Of a DNA stretch of 45,323 bases, positions 25,521 through 34,645 are shown in pieces; positions within the stretch are counted from its first letter, which is position 1; every line of letters starts with the position of its first letter. The stretch lies in assembly GCA_945609985.1 (NCBI GenBank), contig CALYZQ010000008.1, positions 1 through 45,323 on the forward strand. The letters run 5' to 3'. The notes under the pieces were generated by a model that did not search any database, was not told the DNA's origin, and saw only the letters and a program-made list of their open reading frames with translations. The DNA is from an uncultured Lachnospiraceae bacterium (GTDB lineage Bacteria > Bacillota > Clostridia > Lachnospirales > Lachnospiraceae). Made by a program: the position numbers and the translations under genes.

Positions 25521-26213
25521 ATGAAGATTGGGATTTGTGATGATGAAAAAATTTATAGGGAAGCCGTAAAAGCAGAATGTTTAAAATATTTTGACTCTCA
25601 GTCAATTATTATGGAAATGTTTTCTTCCGGAACAGAGCTTCTGAAAGAGGGAAAGAAATTTGACGTACTATTTTTGGATATAGAAATGCCGGGGGAGGAT
25701 GGAATTACAGTAAAGGATGCACTTCAAAGAAAAGGCAGTTCTGCCCGGATTGTTTTCCTGACCAGTCATGAGGAACGCATGCGGGAGGCTTTCGGGAAAA
25801 ATGTAATAGATTTTCTGTCTAAACCGTTAAACACACAGGAATTTCAAAATGTGATGAAAAAGATTCTTCGCGATATAGCCGGTAAGGTGATAGAGGTGGA
25901 AGAAAATAATAAATTTACAACCATTCCTGTTAAGACAATCAAATATATAGAAGCACAGGATAAATATACACTTGTAGTTACAGATACAGATGAGCTGCTG
26001 TTTCGAAAACCCATTAAGGATTGGGAGGTAATGTTGGAGGGTGAATGGTTTTGTCGCATCAGTAAATCCTTCTTGATTAATTTGGAACTGTTTACGTGGG
26101 GTAAGGATGAAGTCCTGATAGACGATAAAAGGATTAAAATAGGCAGAAAGTACAAGAATATAGCTATGGAACAATATAAGGAGTTCTTACGGAAGAAAGC
26201 AGAGGCGCTGTAA
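25521..26213 (+). CDS. LytTR-family response regulator (AgrA-like)
   Basis: The protein has 230 residues. The receiver domain (1 to about 120) has the acidic pair CDDE (6-9), the phospho-acceptor in FLDIEMPG (Asp53) and the switch Lys in FLSKPL (Lys101). Residues of about 125-225 are a LytTR DNA-binding domain (IKYIEAQDKYTLVVT, FCRISKSFLINLE, IKIGRKYK). I chose the ATG at 25521 because GGGGGAG lies just before it and the receiver then starts correctly; an ATG at 25473 would add 16 residues. The kinase gene starts 3 bases after its stop. Its likely target is the direct repeat at 27548-27580. Confidence 0.92.
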   Translation: MKIGICDDEKIYREAVKAECLKYFDSQSIIMEMFSSGTELLKEGKKFDVLFLDIEMPGEDGITVKDALQRKGSSARIVFLTSHEERMREAFGKNVIDFLSKPLNTQEFQNVMKKILRDIAGKVIEVEENNKFTTIPVKTIKYIEAQDKYTLVVTDTDELLFRKPIKDWEVMLEGEWFCRISKSFLINLELFTWGKDEVLIDDKRIKIGRKYKNIAMEQYKEFLRKKAEAL

Positions 26214-26215
26214 AT

Positions 26216-27502
26216 ATGGATATAGGTATTAGTATACTATATTATTTAATTTTCACGACGGAAATGTTGATTCTTGATAATATTCTGTTCCATGACAGAA
26301 CCAAGGATAAGAGAAGATATTTGTCAGCCGGGATTCTATACATAACCGTAATGATATTGACTATCGCGTATAATGATTATTATTTGCCGCCGGTCGGGGC
26401 GTGTCTGTATGTAATGGTATTTATGTTACTATTAGAAAGTAAATGGTGGCATCGGCTGCTACATTGTCTTATTACATTTTTGATAGCAGGCAGTGTAGAA
26501 ACAGTGTTGACAGTGATAATGCATCGAATTCCCATGTACAGTCAATATGTATGGCCATATGAGTATCCTGATATTCTGATGGAAGGGATTGCGGTATTGC
26601 TGTCTATTACCCTTGTTCACAGAAAAGGACTTAAGCAGTTTTTAGAACGCTGTAAGGTATTAAAATGGTATCAGCTTGCAGCAATAGCCATGATTATTTT
26701 AGGAGGAACTGCTTTGCTGGCATATGGAAATATTGTGGCACATATGGACTTCTGGGATGGCAGAGGTATGACCATCCAATGGATTATCTTAGTATTTGTT
26801 GTGATTATCTTTATTGGAATCATCTGGTTTGTGTACGGAAGTTATGATAAGGATTATTATCAAAAGCAAAATGCCTTGAAGGCGGAGCTTCTGGATGCAC
26901 AGAAAAACTACTATGACAGCATGTACCAAAACGATTTGGAGATGCGGAAATTTAAGCACGACATCAGGGCACAGCTGGGATGTCTGTATCAGCTTCTGGA
27001 GGAGGGAAAAGCAGAAGAGGCAAAGGAGTACTTGGGTGCAATTGAAAAGAATTACACACAGATCAAAGAAATTAAGATGAAGACAGGTATATATGTATTG
27101 GATCTGGTTATAAATCAAGCCTATGTCAGAGCTAGAGAAAAGGGAATTTCATTCCATTTAAAGGGAACAATTAAAACGGAAAAAGCATTTAATACATATG
27201 ACTTGTGCAGTATCTTTTCCAATGCACTGAATAATGCCATAGATGCCTGTGAAAAAATTGAGAATCAGGAGAAAAAAATAGAGATTGTACTTCTGGAACA
27301 TAGTGATACTCTGCGGATAAGCATATCAAATCCGGCAACAGAGGAAATGTATCAGACGATAATAAATAGCAAAACAACAAAGGAAGACAAAAGGAATCAT
27401 GGTCTGGGAATAGGTAACATCCGCATGGCGGTGGAACGAAGTCATGGCCAGGTAGAATACCGATATCAAGAAGGAATTATCACCCTGGAAATATATCTGT
27501 AA
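26216..27502 (+). CDS. AgrC-like sensor histidine kinase (GHKL ATPase)
   Basis: The protein has 428 residues. The first 215 or so hold 6-7 membrane helices with short loops, as in peptide-sensing AgrC/ComD kinases. A coiled segment leads to the phospho-acceptor KFKHDIRAQ (His248), then the ATP-binding domain with NALNNAIDACE (N box) and HGLGIGNIRMAVE (G box). It is translationally linked to the LytTR regulator, forming one two-component system. The signal is probably a peptide by analogy with AgrC. No AgrB-type processing protease or AgrD-type precursor is beside it. Confidence 0.9.
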   Translation: MDIGISILYYLIFTTEMLILDNILFHDRTKDKRRYLSAGILYITVMILTIAYNDYYLPPVGACLYVMVFMLLLESKWWHRLLHCLITFLIAGSVETVLTVIMHRIPMYSQYVWPYEYPDILMEGIAVLLSITLVHRKGLKQFLERCKVLKWYQLAAIAMIILGGTALLAYGNIVAHMDFWDGRGMTIQWIILVFVVIIFIGIIWFVYGSYDKDYYQKQNALKAELLDAQKNYYDSMYQNDLEMRKFKHDIRAQLGCLYQLLEEGKAEEAKEYLGAIEKNYTQIKEIKMKTGIYVLDLVINQAYVRAREKGISFHLKGTIKTEKAFNTYDLCSIFSNALNNAIDACEKIENQEKKIEIVLLEHSDTLRISISNPATEEMYQTIINSKTTKEDKRNHGLGIGNIRMAVERSHGQVEYRYQEGIITLEIYL

Positions 27503-27508
27503 TAGTGA

Positions 27509-27546
27509 ACACGCACTGAGAAATTGTAGTATTTCTCAGTGCGTGT
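27509..27546 (+). terminator. long hairpin after the two-component genes
   Basis: ACACGCACTGAGAAAT (27509-27524) pairs perfectly over 16 bp with ATTTCTCAGTGCGTGT (27531-27546). The T-run after it is short (TTTGC), so termination may be partial. Confidence 0.7.
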
Positions 27547-27547
27547 T

Positions 27548-27580
27548 TGCATTTCACGACAAAATTCTGCACTTCACGAC
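27548..27580 (+). promoter_or_regulatory. LytTR-type direct repeat (candidate response-regulator site)
   Basis: TGCATTTCACGAC (27548-27560) and TGCACTTCACGAC (27568-27580) are 12/13 identical with a 20-bp period, the two-turn spacing that LytTR dimers such as AgrA, ComE and VirR use. It stands upstream of a TATAAT box (27632-27637) that lacks a good -35, as expected for an activated promoter. Confidence 0.7.
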
Positions 27581-27608
27581 ATAGTCGTTGAGAGGGGCGT
27601 AATCCGTG

Positions 27609-27637
27609 TGTTACGTTTGCAGTGAGGTTATTATAAT
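27609..27637 (+). promoter_or_regulatory. activator-dependent promoter of the peptide-lipoprotein operon
   Basis: The -10 TATAAT (27632-27637) is perfect. The -35 position (TGTTAC, 27609-27614) is poor. The LytTR-type repeat lies 28 bases further upstream, so the two-component system encoded just before probably activates it. Confidence 0.6.
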
Positions 27638-27655
27638 GCACGGGAGGGTAAAAGT

Positions 27656-27688
27656 ATGTTTGATATTTGGAAATGGTTGTTTGGCTAG
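27656..27688 (+). CDS. 10-residue peptide ORF (MFDIWKWLFG)
   Basis: The first ORF after the LytTR-type promoter is ATG...TAG coding MFDIWKWLFG, with GGAGGG 7 bases before the ATG. It is aromatic, amphipathic and nearly neutral, with no leader and no double-Gly or AgrD-like features. It could be an unprocessed signal or membrane-active peptide, or a leader peptide that affects translation of the operon. Because any ribosome site followed by a short frame can arise by chance, a gene is proposed but not certain. Confidence 0.45.
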   Translation: MFDIWKWLFG

Positions 27689-27707
27689 GAAGATGTAGGC
27701 GATATAA

Positions 27708-27803
27708 ATGTACATTTATATACAATGCGATGGTTGCAAACATTGCATGAAGTATTTGACAGAAGGGAGTGGTAATATTAGGGGGAGCATGATATATTTA
27801 TAA
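27708..27803 (+). CDS. 31-residue CxxCxxC ORF
   Basis: ATG at 27708 opens MYIYIQCDGCKHCMKYLTEG and 11 more residues, with a CDGCKHC metal-binding-like motif near the N-terminus. No strong ribosome site precedes it (TAGGAAGATG is about 14 bases away). It sits between the peptide ORF and the Cys-rich exported protein. It may be a small gene, or only leader sequence. Confidence 0.3.
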   Translation: MYIYIQCDGCKHCMKYLTEGSGNIRGSMIYL

Positions 27804-27840
27804 CTGTAAACTATTTGATTTGAGATTTTGGAGGAAACTA

Positions 27841-28173
27841 ATGAAAAAGACCAAAAAAGTTAAATTAATGCTAATAATGCTACTGGCAAGTATAATGTTA
27901 CTTGCTTCTATGATGGTAAGCGCGGAGGAAAAATGTCCTTGCGGAGGTTCTCATATTGCATCACAGGAAAAGTATGCATATACAAGAACCGCATATCCTG
28001 GTACACCGCATCCAGTTGCGGGATGGAAGTATACGCCAGAGGAAGGTATTGTACCGGCAACTTTGTCATGTGCGACAATGGTTTTTATTGACGTCAAGTA
28101 TCGTGATTGTAGAAAGTGTGGTACAAGACTTACAACCTACGAAGTTCCAAGAATAGAATGTGCATGTAATTAG
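27841..28173 (+). CDS. small secreted Cys-rich protein, unknown function
   Basis: The protein has 110 residues. The ATG at 27841 follows TTGGAGG by 6 bases. The signal peptide (KLMLIMLLASIMLLASMMVS, cleavage after VSA) leaves a mature chain of about 83 residues with seven cysteines in CPCGGSH, LSCATM, CRKCG and a C-terminal ECAC. The four short Cys groups suggest zinc or disulfide cross-links. It lies in the operon activated by the LytTR-type site and directly before four large lipoproteins. I do not recognise the family. Confidence 0.7.
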   Translation: MKKTKKVKLMLIMLLASIMLLASMMVSAEEKCPCGGSHIASQEKYAYTRTAYPGTPHPVAGWKYTPEEGIVPATLSCATMVFIDVKYRDCRKCGTRLTTYEVPRIECACN

Positions 28174-28206
28174 TAAGTAATGTATACCAACAGAGGAGAA
28201 CAATCA

Positions 28207-30372
28207 ATGGAGTGGTTGAAAAGAGTTATTTTATGTACAATACTTTTATGTGGTCTCCTTGCAGGGTGTGGTCAGACACAGTCTAACCACACCCTGGCTA
28301 ATACTGCTACGGATACCAAATCAGAAAAAGATATTTATTATCTGGAATCAATAAATATACCTGACGCAAAGGATACTTTTTCCGAATATTTGCAAAAGGG
28401 CGGCAGAATCGAAGAAGCAAATACTATTTTAGCTGAAGGAAATATATACCGTGCGGTTATGCTGTATGATGATTATAAGAACAGCATCCAGATTTTGGGA
28501 GCACCCTATAAGGAATGGATAACCTATTTGATTGATTTTACAGAGTGGGAAAAAGATTACATATGGTTTATTCATAAAATTTGTGATGTTCAACAAGGAA
28601 GAATACTGGTTTTACTAACAGATGGTGAAAATTATGCATTAGGAAGTTGGGATGAGGAAAACGGTGCACATATTGTAAAGAAGCTATCAGAAGAGGATGG
28701 AGATGTTAAGGTTCTGTCAGATGGAGTATTTCAATTTGGAGAGAATGGAACGCTTTATTCCCACTCTATATACGATATGGAAAATCAGATTTTTAGCTAT
28801 AATGCACAGTGGGATGATAAAAGTGTGTTGCATCCGGAAGAGAAAGTGATTCAGCTTTTGTGGGATAATGTAGAAAGGGAAATACTTTACTGCGGAAAAA
28901 AGGGAGATATACCGGGAGTATATAGTCTTGCAGAAAAGAGACTGCTGTATTCTCTGGAGGGGACAAAGTGGGCTTCCGGATACGGCTATTGTGCATTGTC
29001 AGAAAAGGAAAGGTATGTGTCAGATGTACAAGGGGTTTGGATGCCAGATAAGGAAGAAAAACCAAAGCTGTTGGCAGAGTTTTTGTCTGTGGATTATGTG
29101 CCGGATAAGGTGTATGGAATGACGGTGAGTCAAGATGGTGTGCCTTTGGTCCTGGTAAAGGAAGATGAAACGCTGGGGTTATTTGGAATATATAAAGGAG
29201 AAGAAAAGCGGGAAAAACAGGAGTTATATTTAACGGTGGATTATCTGTCACCTTTTTGGAAAAAACAAATTGCTGCGTATAATAAGCAAAGTAAACAATA
29301 CCGAGTGATAATTGAAGAGTTAAGTAATATAGATGAACGCACGTTATTACAGATGGAGATTACTACCGGTAAGGGCCCGGATATGATACAGGATTATCTG
29401 TTGGATGTAAATACTTATGCAGAGAATGGATATTTGTTGGATTTGACAGAAGCATTACAGGAAGAAAACAAGAGCCTGCTAGAGTCAGTTAATAACAGTT
29501 ATAAAGCACCTATTGCCTGTTGGCTTGATACTTTAGTGATAAACAAAACAAACATGGCAGATAAAGCAAGTTGGACCATAGATGAAATGATAGAAATAGT
29601 GGAAGCAAGTCCGGCAACTGTGTTTTGGACCGGCGAAGACCCTGCTATATTGGTTAGTAGTCTGATATTTAGTGATGTAGCTTCCGACCGTTTTATTAAT
29701 CATCAGCAGGGAGTTTGTTATCTGGATGGAGAAGAATTCCAAAATATTTTGATTTTTACAAAAGAATATCTCAATACAAATGCAGGTAACAAAGACGGAA
29801 TGCGTGTACAGTCGGGGGAGATATTTGCATATCCCTTATACTTGGATGGAATGTATTGGCAAAACTTTGTAAGTGGTATGTTTCAGGGTGAGGACTATTA
29901 TATAGGTTATCCATCAGAGTCGGGAAGCGGTCATTTCATATGCACAAATGCTATCGTAGTGAATCGTGCAACAAAGCACCCGGAGGGAGTGATAGACTTT
30001 ATCAAATATTTGCAATCAGAGGCAGTACAGGACAACTTAGCAAAGACGGTTTTGGAGGGAGATTCTGAAGGGTATCCGATACGAGAAGCCTCTTTAGAAA
30101 AAGCAATGCATATGGCAACGCAGAAAGAGAAGATGTCAATACAGGCAGTATATTTGGGCGTATCATTCTATCAAGAAGGGATTACGCAAGAAAAAGCAGA
30201 GGAGCTGTTGGAGGTATTTCGAACAGCACAACCGAAAGACACAAGGAATGATTTTGTGTATTCCATTCTTTCAGATGAACTTCCGTTGTTTATTGCGGGA
30301 GAGCGAACAGTAGAACAGACCGCTCAAATAATTCAAAACCGTGTACAATTATATCTGGATGAGAACTACTGA
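28207..30372 (+). CDS. solute-binding-like lipoprotein A (beta-propeller-like N-terminal half)
   Basis: The protein has 721 residues. Lipobox LLAGC gives the lipidated Cys at about residue 20. Residues of about 50-340 are beta-rich with repeated strand-turn units, propeller-like by appearance. Residues of about 345-700 follow the extracellular solute-binding protein family 1 layout (IAAYNKQSKQYRVIIEELS, GKGPDMIQDYLLDVNTYAEN, then DFIKYLQSEAVQDNLAKTVL). It ends with the tail NRVQLYLDENY shared by the three following genes. The ATG at 28207 is set by AGAGGAG. No ABC permease or ATPase follows, so import is doubtful; a binding or signalling role is more likely. Confidence 0.8.
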   Translation: MEWLKRVILCTILLCGLLAGCGQTQSNHTLANTATDTKSEKDIYYLESINIPDAKDTFSEYLQKGGRIEEANTILAEGNIYRAVMLYDDYKNSIQILGAPYKEWITYLIDFTEWEKDYIWFIHKICDVQQGRILVLLTDGENYALGSWDEENGAHIVKKLSEEDGDVKVLSDGVFQFGENGTLYSHSIYDMENQIFSYNAQWDDKSVLHPEEKVIQLLWDNVEREILYCGKKGDIPGVYSLAEKRLLYSLEGTKWASGYGYCALSEKERYVSDVQGVWMPDKEEKPKLLAEFLSVDYVPDKVYGMTVSQDGVPLVLVKEDETLGLFGIYKGEEKREKQELYLTVDYLSPFWKKQIAAYNKQSKQYRVIIEELSNIDERTLLQMEITTGKGPDMIQDYLLDVNTYAENGYLLDLTEALQEENKSLLESVNNSYKAPIACWLDTLVINKTNMADKASWTIDEMIEIVEASPATVFWTGEDPAILVSSLIFSDVASDRFINHQQGVCYLDGEEFQNILIFTKEYLNTNAGNKDGMRVQSGEIFAYPLYLDGMYWQNFVSGMFQGEDYYIGYPSESGSGHFICTNAIVVNRATKHPEGVIDFIKYLQSEAVQDNLAKTVLEGDSEGYPIREASLEKAMHMATQKEKMSIQAVYLGVSFYQEGITQEKAEELLEVFRTAQPKDTRNDFVYSILSDELPLFIAGERTVEQTAQIIQNRVQLYLDENY

Positions 30373-30450
30373 TAAAGGGAAGGGAGTATAAGGGAAATGA
30401 TGAAATGGGGTAAGTGTATCTCTTTACTTGGTATGCTTTTCGTATTATCC
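30349..30450 (+). repeat. 102-bp exact repeat, copy 1
   Basis: The last codons of lipoprotein A, the intergenic ribosome site and the first 18 codons of lipoprotein B are identical base for base to 34622-34723. This points to recent duplication or gene conversion within the array. Confidence 0.95.
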
Positions 30451-32499
30451 CTGACCTGCTGTGCAAAGCAGACCGGTACGGAAGCTTCGGATACAGTGCC
30501 GGAAAACATTCAAATACAACATGTTGACTGGGCACAGGGATTTAAAGTCGGTGCTGTGACAGAAGGCGGAGAATATCATTTGTGTGATTATACGGATATG
30601 ATGTCGGTTCCGGAGGATGACAGAAGTACGCAGAGTGATATTGTTTATATTGGAAAAGGGCAGTCCTCCGATTTTTATATGACTTATCCTAAATTAAGTG
30701 AGGAGGATTCGGAGGAGCTACCGGAACATATTTACATCGTTACAACAGATGAACAGGGAAATAAAGTAAAAGAAACCGACATTTATTTTGAATTGGATGC
30801 ACTGGGAGAGATTTGTCGTCCGGTGGGACTCTGGGTGGATGATGCGGGTAGATTTTTTACGTTGCGAATAGAAAGCTATATTTTATCGGTTTATGCTTTT
30901 GATAATAATGGAAAGGGTATTTGTTCTTTTGATAAAATGAGTAGGGAGGATATTATTTGCCGGCCTGTTCAGGATAATACGGGACGGCTTTTTCTTCCTG
31001 TGATTGATAAAAGCAAAAAAAATACCAGATTATTATATCTGAATAACGAAAATCAATGGAGCGAACTTGCCATAATAGAGGGCGAAACCATTGAGCACTG
31101 GTATGCCATGTACGAAAATGTAATGTATTATGGGGATTCCGGCAAGCTTATCAGGTGGGATGTGTTTACCGGTAAAAGAGAGTCGGTTCTTTCGCTTACG
31201 GAGAATGGGTTGAGTAGTCCTGAAAATATCAGTATTTCTTTCGGAGATGACGGAGAAGTATATCTCAGATATAATGGTATTATAAATGCGGATTATATGG
31301 TTCGATTGGCATCGGGAGAGATGAAGGAAGAAATTTTAACAGTTGGTGCCACTTGGCAATATGATACGGCACCGGCTGCCATACGGGAAGCGGAGTTTTT
31401 TGCAAGAAACAACGGTGTGCGCTCAGAGGTAATGCAGGAGCCCTCCCGTCTATTGATAGATATGGTAAACGGAAAGGGTCCGGATATACTTCTGGTATCC
31501 CATGAAGAGCTTGTGGAATTACAGGAGAATGAAGCACTTCTGGATTTGCGGGAGGTAATATCTGAGGAACAAATTCAGGCGTTTATACCACAGGCAATAG
31601 ATGCAGGAACCGTGGATGGCGTGTTTTGCGGATTGCCGGAAGGTTTTTCCTTAAATACAATGTTTGTGCGTGGTGATACTTGGGACAAGGACGGATGGAC
31701 ACTGGATGATGCACTTGCTATGCAGCGGAGTTTACGGGATAAAAGCGTTTTTGAGACGGATGCACAGAATATGGTGATTGATTGGCTTTCTATTGGAATA
31801 GTTAGGGATTTGGAGCAGAGAAAATCCCGTTTTGTGGATTGGGAAAACGGAGTCAGCCGCTTTGAGGAGGAAGGTTTTCATAAATATCTTGAAGAAATTA
31901 AGCAATTGGGAGAGAATATAGAAAGAGAACAATCCAATTTTTGCGGTGACCTTACGCAGGTTATGGAAAAAGAGATATTTGCCGTAGAAAAGGGAGATGG
32001 TCCATATGGTTATGTTTCATTGATGAATCATTATAGTGGTGAATTAAAGGCGTTGGGATATCCGGCGGAAGACAGAAAGGGCAATTATCTGACAGCGAGG
32101 AGTTTACTCGTGGTAAATGCCAGGGTAAGTGAGGAAAAGAAGGAGTTAATTCGGGGGTACATAGAGCATTTACTGAGTCCGCGGGTACAGTTGGAATTAT
32201 CGATGGACAATGTAAGTATCATTGACGGTTTCTTTTGTGACCATGTTTTCTTTGATGAGGATGCAGAAAGCTATTATTGGGAGTATCAGGGACTACGTTC
32301 AGATTTGTATGTTAAGAAGCTGTATGTGGAGGATTTTGAGAAAATTTTGGAAAGCGCCACAGTGACAATCGGTGACAGAAATATCATCAATATATTGGGT
32401 GAGGAATTAGGTCCCTATTTAAGCGGCGACCGTTCCGCCCTTGACGTAACCCGCAAAATCGACAACCGCGTACAGCTATATCTGGATGAGAACTACTGA
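30397..32499 (+). CDS. solute-binding-like lipoprotein B
   Basis: The protein has 700 residues and the same general plan as its neighbours: a lipoprotein signal (VLSLTCCAK, lipidated Cys near 21-22), a beta-rich N-terminal half, and a solute-binding-like C-terminal half with MVNGKGPDILLVSHEELVEL and a shared tail NRVQLYLDENY. It is closest to lipoprotein D: both have GKGPDI, the RFVDWE/RFIDWEH-VSRFEE-FH motif, and the same first 17 residues. The operon gap to A is 24 bases. No transporter components are nearby. The SBP half has a shorter hinge region than classic sugar-binding proteins, so ligand class cannot be guessed. Confidence 0.8.
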   Translation: MMKWGKCISLLGMLFVLSLTCCAKQTGTEASDTVPENIQIQHVDWAQGFKVGAVTEGGEYHLCDYTDMMSVPEDDRSTQSDIVYIGKGQSSDFYMTYPKLSEEDSEELPEHIYIVTTDEQGNKVKETDIYFELDALGEICRPVGLWVDDAGRFFTLRIESYILSVYAFDNNGKGICSFDKMSREDIICRPVQDNTGRLFLPVIDKSKKNTRLLYLNNENQWSELAIIEGETIEHWYAMYENVMYYGDSGKLIRWDVFTGKRESVLSLTENGLSSPENISISFGDDGEVYLRYNGIINADYMVRLASGEMKEEILTVGATWQYDTAPAAIREAEFFARNNGVRSEVMQEPSRLLIDMVNGKGPDILLVSHEELVELQENEALLDLREVISEEQIQAFIPQAIDAGTVDGVFCGLPEGFSLNTMFVRGDTWDKDGWTLDDALAMQRSLRDKSVFETDAQNMVIDWLSIGIVRDLEQRKSRFVDWENGVSRFEEEGFHKYLEEIKQLGENIEREQSNFCGDLTQVMEKEIFAVEKGDGPYGYVSLMNHYSGELKALGYPAEDRKGNYLTARSLLVVNARVSEEKKELIRGYIEHLLSPRVQLELSMDNVSIIDGFFCDHVFFDEDAESYYWEYQGLRSDLYVKKLYVEDFEKILESATVTIGDRNIINILGEELGPYLSGDRSALDVTRKIDNRVQLYLDENY

Positions 32500-32524
32500 T
32501 TCATAAAAGGGAGAATCATAAATA

Positions 32525-34645
32525 ATGAAGAGAGCATTTAGAGAATTTTTTATTAGTATTTTTTTACTTGCAATAATTATAGTTACCGGATGCGGTTCAG
32601 AGAACACTACAATAAAAAATGATTTACTGTCAGGAGAACAGGGAGAGTCAACGCATTATTATAGTATGGAAAGCAGAGATTTGGGAATTACACCGGATTA
32701 TCAGCCGGCGTCTACTTCCTTTGTTCTGACAGATAACGCTCTCTTCATTTATGATGTTAAGCAAAAAAAGTTTTTTGAGACAAAAATGGAATCAGAAGCG
32801 TCATTGACGGAGCTTGCAGTGAATGTTGAGGGGGCATCTGTACAGGCATATACGATAGATGATAATAATACTGTTTATTGTATAGGACAGCATGACGAGG
32901 GATTCCATTTTTTTGCAGCGTATTTAAAAAGCGGAGAACAGCTTTGGAAAAAAGAGTTTGATGCAAAAGAGAGTGAAATATTTAAATTGATCAGCGACGA
33001 AAACGGCAATTTTTATGCTCTTTCCACGGAATATGTATTCCTATTTGATGAAAACGGAGTATATATGGGGGAAATAGCATGTCCGGAAAAGAGTTTTTGC
33101 GATATTAGCAAAACAAAATCAAAGGATATATATGTTTCTTTTTATGGTGAAAATGATAATGCTATCGTTATTGCCAAGGTGGATAATACATACAAAAAAC
33201 TGATAGAGGAAAGCGTATTTACAGGGAATGGTTTTTTGTGTCAGGGACAGGCAGATACATTGCTCCTTAGTGATGGTAAGGGACTCTTTTCTTTTAGACC
33301 GGACACACAGGTCGTAGAAAAATTAATCAGTTATGCAGATTATAATATCGATAGTGGAAAGATACAGACAGCACTACAAAAGGATGACGGAAATATTGTT
33401 TTGATAAGCTGGGAGCTTTTGAATCAAGGTGCGCCGGTGGAGATGATTATATTCAGTGAAAGCGACAAACCGATTCCGGCTGAAGATGACAAACAAATTG
33501 TTACAATGCTTTGCTTACAGGCAGATGCAGATGAAGAATTCGGTTATGGTAAAATAGTTAGTGATTTTAACAGGCAAAGCGAAAAATATCGGGTTGTTTT
33601 TGAGACAGTACCTGTAACGGATAGCATATATTCTTCATTTCATGCCAGACTTTCAAAGAAAGAAAGCGCAGATTTATTAGTAGTAAATGATTATATTGAA
33701 TTGGAAAAATACCAGAAACAAGGATATTTAGAGGATTTAACGCCATATATAGAAAAATCGGAAAATATCAGTAAAGATGACTATTTACAAAAGATTTTGA
33801 ACTGTTATACGATAAATGAAAAGCTTTATGGAATGGGTCAGACTTTTTCTATTAGAACTTTAAACGGACGAGCTTCTGAGCTGGGCAACACTCCGGGATG
33901 GACCGTAGAGGAATTTTTGACGTGGCTTAAGGAGAATCCGGATGCCAAAGGATATATCATTTCAAAAGAGATTGTATTAGAATATATTTTGAAAGGAATG
34001 GATGTTGCAGGGATTGATTTTGAAGGCGCAGAATTTAAATCGATTCTGGAAAAAATCAGTCAATTACCATTGGAAGAAGAGATACATATTACAGATTGGT
34101 ATGAGGTTCTGGAAAGCGGGAACCCCATATTACAGGAAACAACTTTAGGGTATTTTGGAGATATATCTTCTACCGAGTCAGATTATCAGGATCAAGTGGT
34201 ATATAAAGGTTATCCCAATACAGAGGGGGTACCCAGATATTATATTTATACCAATGATTTAATAAGTATCCTGAGTAAAAGTGAATGTAAGGAAGGCGCG
34301 TATGCCTTTTTGGAATATTATTTGTTGCATCCTTGCTTATCTGAAATAACATATTATACAAAAAGGGAAGACTTTGAATCCGGTATAGAATATGCAAGTG
34401 ACAACTACTACACAATACTTACTGAAGAATTAACTGAAGAAAAGGTTCCTATGTTGACATCGGAACAAAAGGAACAGCAACTTGAGATTATTGAATTAGC
34501 AATACCGGATACCCTTGATAATCAGACGATTCGTTCTATTGTAGTAGAGGAGGCAGGCGGCTATTTTGCCGGAGATAAGACATTAGAGGACATTTGTCAT
34601 ATCATCGACAACCGCGTACAGTTATATCTGGATGAGAACTACTGA
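32525..34645 (+). CDS. solute-binding-like lipoprotein C
   Basis: The protein has 706 residues. The signal has lipobox IVTGC. The N-terminal half is beta-rich (FYALSTEYVFLFDENGVYMG and similar units). The C-terminal half is SBP-like (DFNRQSEKYRVVFETVPVTD, SADLLVVNDYIELEKYQKQG) and the protein ends NRVQLYLDENY. By sequence it is nearer to A than to B and D. It is 25 bases after B and 24 before D, each with its own ribosome site. The GKGPD motif of the others is SKKESADLL here, so this member has diverged at the usual inter-domain position. Confidence 0.78.
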   Translation: MKRAFREFFISIFLLAIIIVTGCGSENTTIKNDLLSGEQGESTHYYSMESRDLGITPDYQPASTSFVLTDNALFIYDVKQKKFFETKMESEASLTELAVNVEGASVQAYTIDDNNTVYCIGQHDEGFHFFAAYLKSGEQLWKKEFDAKESEIFKLISDENGNFYALSTEYVFLFDENGVYMGEIACPEKSFCDISKTKSKDIYVSFYGENDNAIVIAKVDNTYKKLIEESVFTGNGFLCQGQADTLLLSDGKGLFSFRPDTQVVEKLISYADYNIDSGKIQTALQKDDGNIVLISWELLNQGAPVEMIIFSESDKPIPAEDDKQIVTMLCLQADADEEFGYGKIVSDFNRQSEKYRVVFETVPVTDSIYSSFHARLSKKESADLLVVNDYIELEKYQKQGYLEDLTPYIEKSENISKDDYLQKILNCYTINEKLYGMGQTFSIRTLNGRASELGNTPGWTVEEFLTWLKENPDAKGYIISKEIVLEYILKGMDVAGIDFEGAEFKSILEKISQLPLEEEIHITDWYEVLESGNPILQETTLGYFGDISSTESDYQDQVVYKGYPNTEGVPRYYIYTNDLISILSKSECKEGAYAFLEYYLLHPCLSEITYYTKREDFESGIEYASDNYYTILTEELTEEKVPMLTSEQKEQQLEIIELAIPDTLDNQTIRSIVVEEAGGYFAGDKTLEDICHIIDNRVQLYLDENY

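Noticed and set aside
27503..27840. AgrD-type autoinducer precursor downstream of the AgrC-like kinase
   Set aside because: No frame has the amphipathic leader, Cys/Ser core and acidic tail. The 10-residue peptide is reported separately as a different kind of ORF.
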